The notes under the pieces: generated by a model
Told to the model about the DNA's origin: nothing
The model's input: the letters and a program-made list of their open reading frames with translations, nothing else
The model's database searches: none
NCBI GenBank assembly: GCA_023078555.1
Contig: CM041198.1
Location: forward strand, 9,285,836 to 9,349,835
Direction of reading: 5' to 3'
DNA length: 64,000 nt
From: Ulva prolifera
Taxonomy: Eukaryota > Chlorophyta > Ulvophyceae > Ulvales > Ulvaceae
Made by a program: the position numbers and the translations under genes
Shown: positions 23,475 through 32,997 of the stretch, one piece after another
How the letters are laid out: every line of letters begins with the position of its first letter
How positions within the stretch are numbered: the stretch's first letter is position 1

Positions 23475-24177
23475 AGCTCACCAGCCCTACCAGGCATTAG
23501 CATTAACAAACCTTTTAGTCCGCAGGCCAATCTCACCGGTGGATTTTCCCCCCCTCCAATCATCACAGGCACCATCAAGTGGTCCCACCCAGGCCACCTG
23601 CCCACCGGGTCCCCCTCCGGGATTGCCGTGTGCCGTGTCAGCGGCCAATATCAGTTCACCTTCGGCCGACACATTCAGCCGATCCAGCTGATGGCCGCAG
23701 CGTCACGGATCTCGTCAAACGTCAGCGGACCGCCAAATGGCGCACCGCCACCTCAGACCCCAGCACCACAGCGACCGGCCATTTTCAGCAGCTCCAGCAG
23801 CCTTCACCGGACAGAGCATCTGCTGCCGGATCCCCAGGAGCAGCAGTTACCACCGCCCCCATTCCTGCCGCCACCAGGCCTGCATCAGAGACCCGCGAAC
23901 TCGGCGGATCAGCAGACCAAAGCAGCGAGAAGTCAGCGCAGCCCTCCGAGGAGACGGCCCAGCCCCCTGAACAGCAGGATCTGGTGTTGGATCAGACTTC
24001 CTTCGAAGAGATCGGTACGCAATTACAATCACAACATGATGCACATTTGTCACTAGATACTACTACTACTACTACTATGACTACTACTACTTTTACTTAT
24101 ACTGCCTTGGATGACTTTGGGATAGGAGTGCGCATAGGGTACTCACTCACACACGACGAAATGTTCAAAAATCCGTC
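23475..24177 (+). CDS. Pro/Ser/Thr-rich linker between RNase H and integrase
   Basis: Open frames at 23395-23691 and 23579-24409 encode low-complexity Pro-, Ser-, Thr- and Gln-rich sequence. A trinucleotide run at 24058-24091 gives consecutive Thr residues. No stop interrupts the 23579 frame before the integrase motifs start near 24180. The joint to the RNase H frame is unclear. Confidence 0.5.
24058..24091 (+). repeat. ACT/TAC microsatellite
   Basis: A run of TAC/ACT triplets, broken once by ATG, lies within the retrotransposon coding region and encodes a poly-Thr stretch. Confidence 0.85.
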
Positions 24178-25560
24178 TCCTAAGTATAGATACGATAAAA
24201 CTTACAAGCATTTTTTGGACCATAAACTAGTGGTGCCTGACCATGATAACCTCAGAAAACAAATACTGCTGTGGCATCATGTACACCCCCTGGCATGCGC
24301 CATGGGCATCAAGCGCACACACCAGGCACTCATCATGGGACACTTTCACTGGCCTGACATAAGTATGACATTGAACATTTCGTCAAGCAATGCCATTCAT
24401 GTCAGTTAATGAAGTCAACCAGGGTGTTTCTTGACAGCACATTGTCACCTTTACCTGTGCCAACTGCATGCTGGAGAGTAGTAAGTTTAGACATGATCAT
24501 CAACTGCCACGCACACAATCAGGGTTTGACTGCATTGTCGTCTTGTAGACCAGTTCTCAAAGATGGTAAGACTCATCCCAACCGATAGCACATTAGACGG
24601 ACCCGGCTTTGCCAGCTATTCTTCATGCACATATATCCACATTATGGCCTACCACTAGGCATATGCAGTGATAGGGGGGGCGTCCAGTGGAACAACAAAT
24701 TTTTCAAAGCATTTGTGATCACATGGGCTCAATCAAAACTGACATTTCATACCACCCACGGGCAATGGACAGGTATAGAGCGCCTCAACCCGTGTGATTG
24801 AGGAGGCCCTCCGCCATTTTTCAGCCCACTCATGATGACTGGGACACATTCTTGCCACATTTGAATTCAGCATCAACAGTGGTAAGAACGCTAGCACAGG
24901 GTGTACTCCCTTCCAACTTAACCGCATTACCCCACCATGTCCCCACAGCAATTGCATTTAATTTGCCGGAACACACCGACTGCACACATCTGTACTACAT
25001 CGCATGTATTATCACTTAGCCAAACAAGCATTGTGTGAGGCAAAACAAAGCATGTGGGCTGGTGCCATCAAACATCTAGTGAATTTACTGTGGGGAAACC
25101 TGTCCTGCTGTCCTCTGTCCAAGGTCGCACTAACAACCCATCACTGCGCCGCAATTCACACACTGGATGGTCGTGTCAGATACTCGAACTGGGTCGGCTC
25201 CCGCCGCAAGGATCCAACTTCCGGAAACATTACAGCATTGCGAATGCATGATGTTTTTCATTTTTTCGTGCCTCAAGCCGTATAAAGAAGCATATTATCA
25301 TGAGTGCACGACTGTACCAGACCACACTGCACACACTGATTCTGAAGCATGTGTTTGAGGTAGAAGCGATATTAGATTACCGCCGCACCCCACTGCCCTG
25401 CGTCACAATCTTCTGTCACAAGTCCCCACACGAAGCCCACACTTCCTCGTTCGATGGAAGGGTATTCATCACAACATGACTTGTGGTTACCACACGAGTG
25501 AGCTTAACAGTTGCCTAGAAAAAGTAGCCGATTATCTGTTCCAGAACGCATCCACGGCAC
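24178..25560 (+). pseudogene. pol part 2: broken integrase with chromodomain remnant
   Basis: Integrase inserts the DNA copy into the genome. The HHCC zinc domain is seen as HHVHPLACAMGIKRTHQAL, HFHWPD and then, in a shifted frame near 24365-24410, HFVKQCHSCQ. Core pieces follow in different frames: LDMI near 24490, SDRGGVQWNNKFFKAF near 24668-24715, and GQWTGIERLN near 24760, which would be the D, D and E neighbourhoods. Stops lie between them. Near 25351-25560 come VFEVEAILDYRR, FLVRWKG and ELNSCLEKVADYLFQNAS in changed frames, the layout of a chromodomain that guides chromoviruses to marked chromatin. As read, no single product could be made. Confidence 0.75.
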
Positions 25561-26105
25561 AACGTTATCATCATAGATCAATTCCCGAAAACATCACGAC
25601 TTAAGCTCACACACCACCTGTTACAACAACGGGCACAACCGCACCAGGAGCAATCATCCTGCTGCGCCAACCACCATGTCACGCGTCGACCACGGCCGCC
25701 ACGGCTCAAAACCCCCCAAAACCCGGACCCGCCGACAGTCAAAGAGGCTGAACACAAGCCCCACACATAAGGCAGCAGTCAGCAGTTTGCGATATTGCAA
25801 CTGCTGCTCTAGTTTGATTCATTGTGCTGCACCCCGCAGAGTCGTTAAGGAGACGTCCGGACACGATGCCTGCATTACAGGGGAATCTTAGTGGTCGATA
25901 GGAGTCGGGGATGACGCAGGGTGACATCGACCTTGCCCTGCCCGCTCCGCCAGACATATTGTTTGGTCCCAGGTGGATTCATACCAACACCTAATCTATT
26001 GATATCCAGGCACTTGTTGGATATTCAGGCCTACTCCTCACGCGTTCGTCCCGCGAGGCCGCAACTGGTTTTTAAATTTTTTTATTGCCCGTTGCATGGC
26101 TCATA

Positions 26106-26759
26106 ATGTCACCCATTCAGGCGCAGGGTGATACGCCACATCATGAGGTTGCGCAGTTATATCCCTGTGCACAACGATGCATGGATTCTGTCAATTCTGA
26201 CTACGTCATTATTATGCAGTATCATCCCTCCCGTCTTTCGAAGATGGTCAGCACTCAGGCGACACCAGGCCTATCCACCTGTTGGCACAAGTCAAGAAGT
26301 TACTACAAGACATTGGGCAGATGCCAATGTTCGGTGTCAGCATCAATGCCTTCAGAGAGCAGCTGGCACTGCTAATCGAAGCTGACGAAGCAGTCACCGC
26401 AGCATCTAATCGCCGCGCTCTCATGTTCACAAATTTCACCAATTGGGCTCTGTCCAGCAGGGGCAGAGTCATAGGTACATATATGGATGACCTAATCTGT
26501 GAGTTTTATCAATCATAACCTTCTTTATTATCATGATCAGATTCCTTCTCTTTCTTTCTTCTTTTTAGCCTCATTGCAGGGCAATCGCGGCCTGGCACCT
26601 GTTACAAGGCCCAGAGTCGCCCCCACCATGTGGGCCATCCAAGAGTCAGTGTCACGCACATCAGCTTGCTTGAACACTCTGACCACATATCTGCCTTACA
26701 CCTGCATATGCCTTCACCTGCATATGCTGATTGCGATATTCACAAGAGCAAGGGTATGA
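26106..26759 (+). CDS. Extra 3-prime ORF of the retrotransposon, with an intron
   Basis: Between the chromodomain remnant and the right LTR lies a coding stretch of unknown function. It opens at ATG 26106 (MSPIQAQGDTPHHEVAQLYP) and changes frame near 26275. It continues as LLAQVKKLLQDIGQMPMFGV, then FTNWALSSRGRVIGTYMDDL. At 26499 a GTGAGT donor starts a 70-bp intron with a strong pyrimidine tract ending TTTTTAG at 26568. The next exon (26569-26759) reads SLQGNRGLAPVTRPRVAPTM and ends in a hydrophobic stretch with TYLPYTCICLHLHMLIAIF. The YMDD string here is not an RT motif; the flanks do not match. The frame change may be decay or a base-call error. Confidence 0.45.
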
Positions 26760-26837
26760 TGCATGACTGCATTAGGTCCACCTGTCCTTTCACCAGCCTT
26801 TGCATTTTTGGTCGCTCGCCGGCATCGCTCCTCTGTT

Positions 26838-26848
26838 AAGGGGGGAGG
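26838..26848 (+). other. Polypurine tract
   Basis: AAGGGGGGAGG directly precedes the 3-prime LTR and is the expected start point for plus-strand DNA synthesis. Confidence 0.8.
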
Positions 26849-27915
26849 TGTTGTGAGATGTTCATCTCACCTCCGGCGCAGGCTGGTAGATGCGCACATG
26901 CATAATGACCTCCAGGTGCTTCCAAGCACGTACATGACCGAATAAGATAAAACGGTCCGGATATTGCATCATCACATAGTCATCAGATTATAATCATTTG
27001 TCATTTCGCGTTGTCGAATACCCGGACAGCGATACATTATTTGGCCTTTCAACATCATGGGCCTCAGTCGCGCACTGCTCACCATGTGGCTACGAGGGCG
27101 TCGCGCACCAGTCATATCACTCTTCACTAACATCTTCATATATCTCATTATTAAGCACTGATATCATCGTGCATTTAGACGTGCGCACGAACACAACTTA
27201 AGATCACATCAAACGACACAGCATATCAATAGTTAGCTACGTCATGATCGTGCACTGGTCATGGGACATGCATGATGACACATTCATAGTCACACGTCAT
27301 CAGTCATACTCAGCATGCACATGGTCAACTGTGCACAGGCCATTCGGAGGCGCTAAGTCACCTATGCCCCGAACCCGCTACGCGGTGGCCACGCTAGAGT
27401 ACTACACGAAATTGTTATAAAGTCACATTTGGGGTTAAACTCCGACATGCACGTTATACTCCGAGACGCGCTGTTATCGCACCGGAAGCTACATGCATAT
27501 GTCAGTGAGCACAATCATACTCGTCACATCATAACGCTGGCACCGAGTCCGGTGTCCATTGCTTGTCAGCCAATCATATTAGATATCCCGCGATTATTAG
27601 GGATTCCATTCAGTGTGCTCCACTTTTGTGTAGCACTTTAGCGTGGCCAGCCTTAGCAGGGGTGTCCTGGGTGCATTCCAAACGGTATTTATACCGTGCA
27701 CTTGCTGGGATTCGTCCTTCTGTTTTCAGAGTTCGAATTGGGGAACCTATTTCCACTCTGTCGTAACACATTTCTGTCTGACACCCATTTTGTTGACCCT
27801 GTCTTACTCCATAGTTGATTACAGTCTCCGCACTGCAACGTAAGGCCCTCTTCATCCACGCCAAGTCATATACAGGTGCTCGTCAGCGCCCCGGAGGCTT
27901 CTACCTCTCTCGACA
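26849..27915 (+). repeat. 3-prime LTR
   Basis: It matches 17491-18553 closely from TGTTGTGAGATG to CTCTCGACA. It has a roughly 10-bp insertion near 27243 and scattered substitutions and small indels relative to the 5-prime LTR. Confidence 0.92.
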
Positions 27916-30102
27916 CATGAACAATCAAGATTGTTCTCGGTGACCCGGCCCAACAGTACAACACTGCTGACGACGACCGGCGCTCTCGCGCACACCCTAT
28001 AATGCAAGCATCACCGTGCGGGTGGAGCATGGCGGCGTCGTCCGGCCGAGCACACATGAATCAGCTGGATATCCTGCAGCAGTATCGGCCTGCTTGTGGT
28101 GAAACCAGGAGTTTCAGGAGAATCATAAGCATGGCTCAATAGGAGACTGCTGTGTGAGAGAGCTAGAAGCTAGCATATCAAGAGGTGGTTGTACGCATGG
28201 TTGCTGTACACGTGCTCGACGCGATCCCTGAGATAAAGGGACTCAGAAAGCGGGAGCGTTTGTTGTTTTGCACATAGGTAGACATTATGTGTCTGTGTGC
28301 TTGTTTGCATATAAGCCTTGTGTTGACTCCAGTAGGACATCTTGTCTATTGGAGTTAAACACAGGTATGGTGTCCTCTAGCTGACATGCATGGATATGTG
28401 GTTGGTTTGTGCTTGTGGACACATAGTCTGCTGAGTTGGTATAACTCAACATGTTGAATGCAGGCTGCATGAATCTGTGAGCACTCTAGAGGGAGACACT
28501 CACAGCAGCTGTGTTCTTTCACAGGTATACTTCTACTTAGTGTATACCTCTGTAATCTTGTCTATTGGAGTTAAACACAGGCTGCATGAATCTGTGAGCA
28601 CTCTAGAGGGAGACACTCACAGCAGCTGTGTTCTTTCACACTGCTTCACTAACGTGGCAGCTCACACTGGGGCCCGGCCGGCAATGTGTCCTCATGTTCC
28701 ACCTCTGTAAGCGACGGTGATCCGTACGGCGTGCCCGCAAGGCGTCAACCGGCGTGGGCATCGAGTGACGGCGCGGCACAAGATGGACCACGCTCCGCAA
28801 GCAAATGACCGCTTGGCACAGCAGGGATGCGAGCTGCGTGGTGTGGGGAAATGCTACAAATCGAGCGTCGAAGTGCCTGAGATCGACACGTGGTGTTGAT
28901 CGTATGCGGTTGAATGTATACGGCACATGGCTCACACACCGTGTGACATACACATTGACACGCTGTGTGGCCACTTGCTGATCGCTTGTCCGTACACCGA
29001 TAGTGCAAAGGGAAAGCCTGCTGCAGAGCAGTAGACAAAGCGAATATATGCATACATCGCTGGAGCCTCGGTAAGACGTCGTTGCTCAGAAGCGTAGCTC
29101 TGCGCCCCACAAATGCGCAAGCGCCTCCCCCCCCCCACAACAGTCGGCCCATACCTGACCTGGCCATGGCCAGTGGAGCATGCCATGGCCCAGGGCCCCC
29201 GCTACGAAAAACCACGCAGTAGGGTGCATGACAGGGCGGGACCGCTGCTAACAGATGAGGCAAGATACCCGATTAGCACGCTTGAACACTGCCATGGTTG
29301 CGTGACAGCGGCGTGGCGTCTCCTGCACGATCATTGCGGATGTTGTATGCATGGCGTACACACTGCTTGAGACGACCGTTCCTGCCTCGAGATAGAACGG
29401 CATGTCGACGCTCATGTTGTCCGTGTTGCACCAGCCTCATCGTCACGGTAAAATATCGTTCCGACGTGTGATTGTCGAGCCCGCCAAGCTGCTGCGAATT
29501 GATCCGTCTCGTCCTGATCATGCTGTCCCATCATCTGAAGCATGTCGCGTCCGTCTTGGGCAGACACGTCCGCACCGCCAGTCAGATAACCTGGCAGGAC
29601 AGTGAAGACGTGTTTGTGAATTATCCGGCTGGATCTCACAGCGTTGCAACTCGTCCCAGCAAGCCAACATCCACGAGTTATCCCCATCGGCCTCCGATGG
29701 TGCTTGCCCCGGAGTCAACGTCCAATTCGATGCTGGACACGAGATCCGGAGAAACTCTTCGTTTGGACAATCTAGGGCCCATCGTTGGCATGTTCCCGCA
29801 GCTAAGCTTGGTCTGTTGCAAGTGACCACCAGAGCATTCACACGACATGTCGATACCGGAGTGCAGCGATGTATTTGACCTGTTCTCGGCCTACACATTA
29901 CATTCATGTCTGCATTGTTAAGTATGATACTACGATCGTATGATAGAACTGCTCAAAGTGTCGGCTGATTCAGGTGGATATGCCGAATGTATGCGGTGTA
30001 TTCGGCACAAAACGGCATGTGTATTGCACGCGGGCCCACAAGCGCAACATACATTGACCCAGCTGAAATCAAGTTGCGTATGCAGTAAATGGCGACGGGT
30101 CG
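27916..30102. other. Mostly unassigned stretch
   Basis: Apart from the short repeats at 28341-28640, I see no supported gene. The frame at 29472-29825 (117 codons) has no recognisable motif. It may belong to the small gene that seems to end at 30228, but I could not build an exon chain. Confidence 0.4.
28341..28640 (+). repeat. Interleaved short direct repeats
   Basis: A 62-bp unit (GGCTGCATGAATCTGTGAGC...TTCTTTCACA) occurs at 28462-28523 and 28579-28640, 117 bp apart. A 25-bp unit (CTTGTCTATTGGAGTTAAAC then ACAGG) occurs at 28341-28365 and 28557-28581. This looks like a local mosaic duplication. Confidence 0.85.
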
Positions 30103-30228
30103 ATGTCGCGCATCAGCAACTGGCAGCAGATGACGGAGGTGGAACAAGACAGCACGTACCGCCGGGTTCGCAAGCGAAATCAAGAACGCTTAGACGAGCT
30201 TTGGGCTACGCAGAAGAACTCGCACTGA
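30103..30228 (+). CDS. Possible 41-aa small protein or last exon
   Basis: The frame MSRISNWQQMTEVEQDSTYR continues with a run of basic and Gln/Asn residues (RVRKRNQERL) and ends at TGA 30226-30228. It looks like a short helical, charged tail of the kind found at the end of some conserved eukaryotic proteins. I cannot name a family. It could also be chance. Confidence 0.25.
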   Translation: MSRISNWQQMTEVEQDSTYRRVRKRNQERLDELWATQKNSH

Positions 30229-30807
30229 GCACATTTCCTTCTACGATCTAGCCAATTTTATGCAAAACAAGCTCAGCGCACGCCTCCACCGTACGTGGAG
30301 CCTCTCAACATGTTGTTCAACGGCAGCCTCTTGCAGCTGCAATTTTGGTTTATTTTACGATTGCAACCATGACATGGACTTTTGAAATCCCATTGTGTTC
30401 AAACGCCTTGTAACGTTCGGCTGAAAATGCCATCGTGTTCTGCTTCTCCTTCGTTATTGTGTACCTGTCAGACTACGGTCTCGCGCGCGCAGCATCGAAC
30501 GTTACAGTCTGCTGTCCCCCAGATGTCTCAGGGAACTTACAGTCCTGTTGCCATGATGGCTTTCGGGTGCACACTTCCGTTTCCCGTCAGCGTTTGAAGG
30601 TGCTGAGCATGTGGATGAGTTGACGCGGCGATCCGATGATGTGTTGCCTCATGGCCACACGACGACGCGCGCAGCTTGCATCAGAAACCAGTGAGATTGG
30701 CCACTACAGAAAATAGGCTTCAATTGTCGATTGTCATCAGCACAGCTACTCGCGATTTCAACGAGAGCCTGACTCGTAACCACTCACTCCGATACAAATT
30801 GCGCAAC

Positions 30808-31891
30808 ATGGCTCAGCCCAAACCGGTGAAAGTATGCACGCTCGGTGAATCTGGAGCTGGGAAAAGCTCCCTGATCATGCGTTTGACCACCGGTAATTTC
30901 TCATCGAACCAGGTGCGCGCATTTCTCTCTGTCTCTCCCGTTCGCGTATGGTCGCGTGCCGAACCTCAAATTTCGCACTAAATGTGTGAAACCATACAGC
31001 AAACAACAATTGGGGCAGCGTTCGTTGCTTGGACGTCTCCTGACGGCAAAACTCGTCTGGAAATATGGTGAGCTCCCATTACCTCGTGGCCGCGAGGCTT
31101 CTGGAATAAACGTATCCTTCCCAAGCTTGACGCATTTCCGTGCTATGTAGGGATACAGCAGGGCAAGAACGCTACGCAACTCTCGCTCCCATGTACTACC
31201 GGTGAGCCCCGATGTGTCTGTCGGTGTTACACGGAGGACGTGCTAGGGCGTGCTTCCGCAACGCAAACAGCATCTGGCGCACCTCATGGCCATGCATCGA
31301 GTATCCCAGCGTACCTTGTTGTCCTATCTCAGGCTGCGGACGGGAGCCGTTGTACATGGACCAGTGTATGCAGGAATGCCGCCGGTATTTTGGTGGTTTA
31401 TGATATGACAGAGCGAAGTTCCTTTGAAAGAGCAATCAGATGGCTCACAGAACTACCAAGCACCATGCCAGCTGATACCGTGCTCATGCTGGTCGGTGCG
31501 AAGCCACTGTTGCTGACAATGTGCGGACATGTAGCAATGTAAACCCAGCCTCTCACACATGTGTGCCGGCTTGCAGCAAACAAAAGTGATTTGGCAGAGT
31601 CTCGGGAGGTCACAGAAGAAGAGGGCCGTGAGGCTGCAGAGCAGCACAAGTGTGCGCGATACGCAGAGACGAGTGCAAAAACCAGTGATGGCATCCAAGG
31701 TGCAGAAACGATTGCCACAATGACCGCTTTTGCTGCTTCCGCAACATGGAAATGATAATTAGACAATAGCTTTGTTTGTGCTTGCTGCGCGTTCTGCTCG
31801 TTCTTCAGATGCTGCCATCGCTTTGGACTTGTTGCTTCAAGCATGTACACTGAAGCACAGATTATCAAGTTGTTCCTGCCCCGAGGTCTGA
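30808..31891 (+). CDS. Rab5-like small GTPase
   Basis: Rab5-type GTPases govern early endosome fusion. Exons 30808-30912, 31000-31067, 31151-31201, 31374-31495 and one starting at 31577 join in frame at GT-AG sites. G1 is GESGAGKSS, switch I holds TTIGAAF, G3 is WDTAGQERYATLAPMYYR, G4 is NKSD and G5 is TSAK. The IGAAF and LAPMYYR pattern is closest to Rab5. Two endings fit. If the exon from 31577 runs on, it stops at 31755 and gives 174 aa with no tail cysteines. If it is spliced 31699 to 31809, a last exon at 31809-31891 gives 183 aa ending SCSCPEV. The second has a CxC near the end, where Rabs are prenylated, and extends the last helix (DAAIALDLLL), so I prefer it. The start ATG gives MAQPKPVKV directly before the G domain. 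Confidence 0.85.
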
Positions 31892-32997
31892 ATGTTCATC
31901 TGCAGCCTCTGAAGGATCCGCCCTGATTTGCAGATGTGTTTGAATACCTTTGTGACCAAGTACAAAGCACAGAAGCACCACCCGCACATGAGCGGATTGT
32001 GATGCAGCCAGCGGCGCCGCAGCAACAGAAGAGTGCCTGCTGCTAGTGCTGACAGGCTCATGCCAATTGACAAGAATGCAAGCCAGGAATTTTGAGTCGC
32101 ACAGCCATCAGCATATGCCGCTGTCTGCACAGTCTTGAAAGCATTGTGTCGATGCACCGGTGTGTTGATTGGTGGTCTGTACATGGTGTTGGGGGCAATG
32201 TCAGATGTAGCAATGCTTACTGGGTGTGGCCGTGTGGTAGTGCAATGCAGTAGCGGCGCAGGTATTTTTTCTGTTATTCTATTCGCTGTAGTAATGTTGG
32301 CTGAAATGTCAATGTGCAATACGACAGCAGTGGTTGCGCGATGTGTGGCAATGTTTGGCCCGCGCGTTAGGTGCTCTTACAGATCAAAACTCTGCACAGT
32401 ACATCGTTTGAGACTCGGCAAAAATATATCACAGCTGTTGCAAGGTCAGCATTGTGGATGATCCCGCCTGGGCGAGCATTGCGCGCGCTCGCGTGTGTGG
32501 GTGTGTGTGTGTGTTGCAGGACAGCCTTGTAGCCACAGTTCGTCTATGTGAACAGTTCAGACCTGGATACTCACTGCCAAGTTGATCAGCTCACACATAA
32601 TCTGCATAGATTGATTCATTGCGTATGTTGGCAGCTGTTCACAGGTCGGGATATTGTCGTCAGTGTCCTTGGGTGGCGATCGACAGCTCCAATATTCAAA
32701 TATCAAGAAGTGTCAATGCACGCATAAACACGCGCGTTTGGAAACAGAGATCTTCGAAGACTGCCTGAAAGTCTCCCCGGAGAATGACATTGTTGTATCT
32801 GATTCGCTAGAGTTGGAGACCAAGACCAGCTTGCCTGCAAGCGCTGATCTCTGCCCCGTCGTGCATACGGATATCATAATTAAAGCAAATGAACGACGAT
32901 GGTTCAGAAAAGGTTTTGAAAGCGCTGAATTGGCAGGCGAAGAAGAAGGTGTCGCAGGTGGGACTCTTCGAATGCCTGGTGTGTCAGCAGCGAATGA
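31892..32997. other. No recognisable gene
   Basis: A GT-rich microsatellite-like patch lies near 32490-32515. The plus frame at 32654-33019 (121 codons, LETEIFEDCLKVSPENDIVV) overlaps the start of the next gene in another frame and has no recognised motif; it could be an upstream exon or chance. Confidence 0.4.

Larger units (their letters stand above)
17491..27915 (+). mobile_element. Ty3/gypsy chromovirus LTR retrotransposon, 10.4 kb
   Basis: Two LTRs of 1063 and 1067 bp flank gag, a protease-like/RT/RNase H frame, a broken integrase ending in a chromodomain remnant, and an extra 3-prime ORF. The order RT-RNase H-integrase is that of Ty3/gypsy elements, and the chromodomain places it among chromoviruses. 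The LTRs differ at a few percent of positions by eye, including a roughly 10-bp insertion (ATGATCGTGC, about 27243) in the right one. The integrase is interrupted by frame breaks, so this copy is probably not autonomous. No clear 5-bp target duplication flanks it: the left flank is CTTCA and the right flank CATGA. It starts 133 bp after the CACTA element. Confidence 0.92.

Noticed and set aside
26480..26494. YMDD in the retrotransposon 3-prime ORF as a second reverse transcriptase
   Set aside because: No other RT motifs flank it; the real RT with YLDDI is at about 22.6 kb.
29125..29145. Poly-C run as a regulatory element
   Set aside because: It is a short homopolymer with no gene nearby and a likely place for consensus error.
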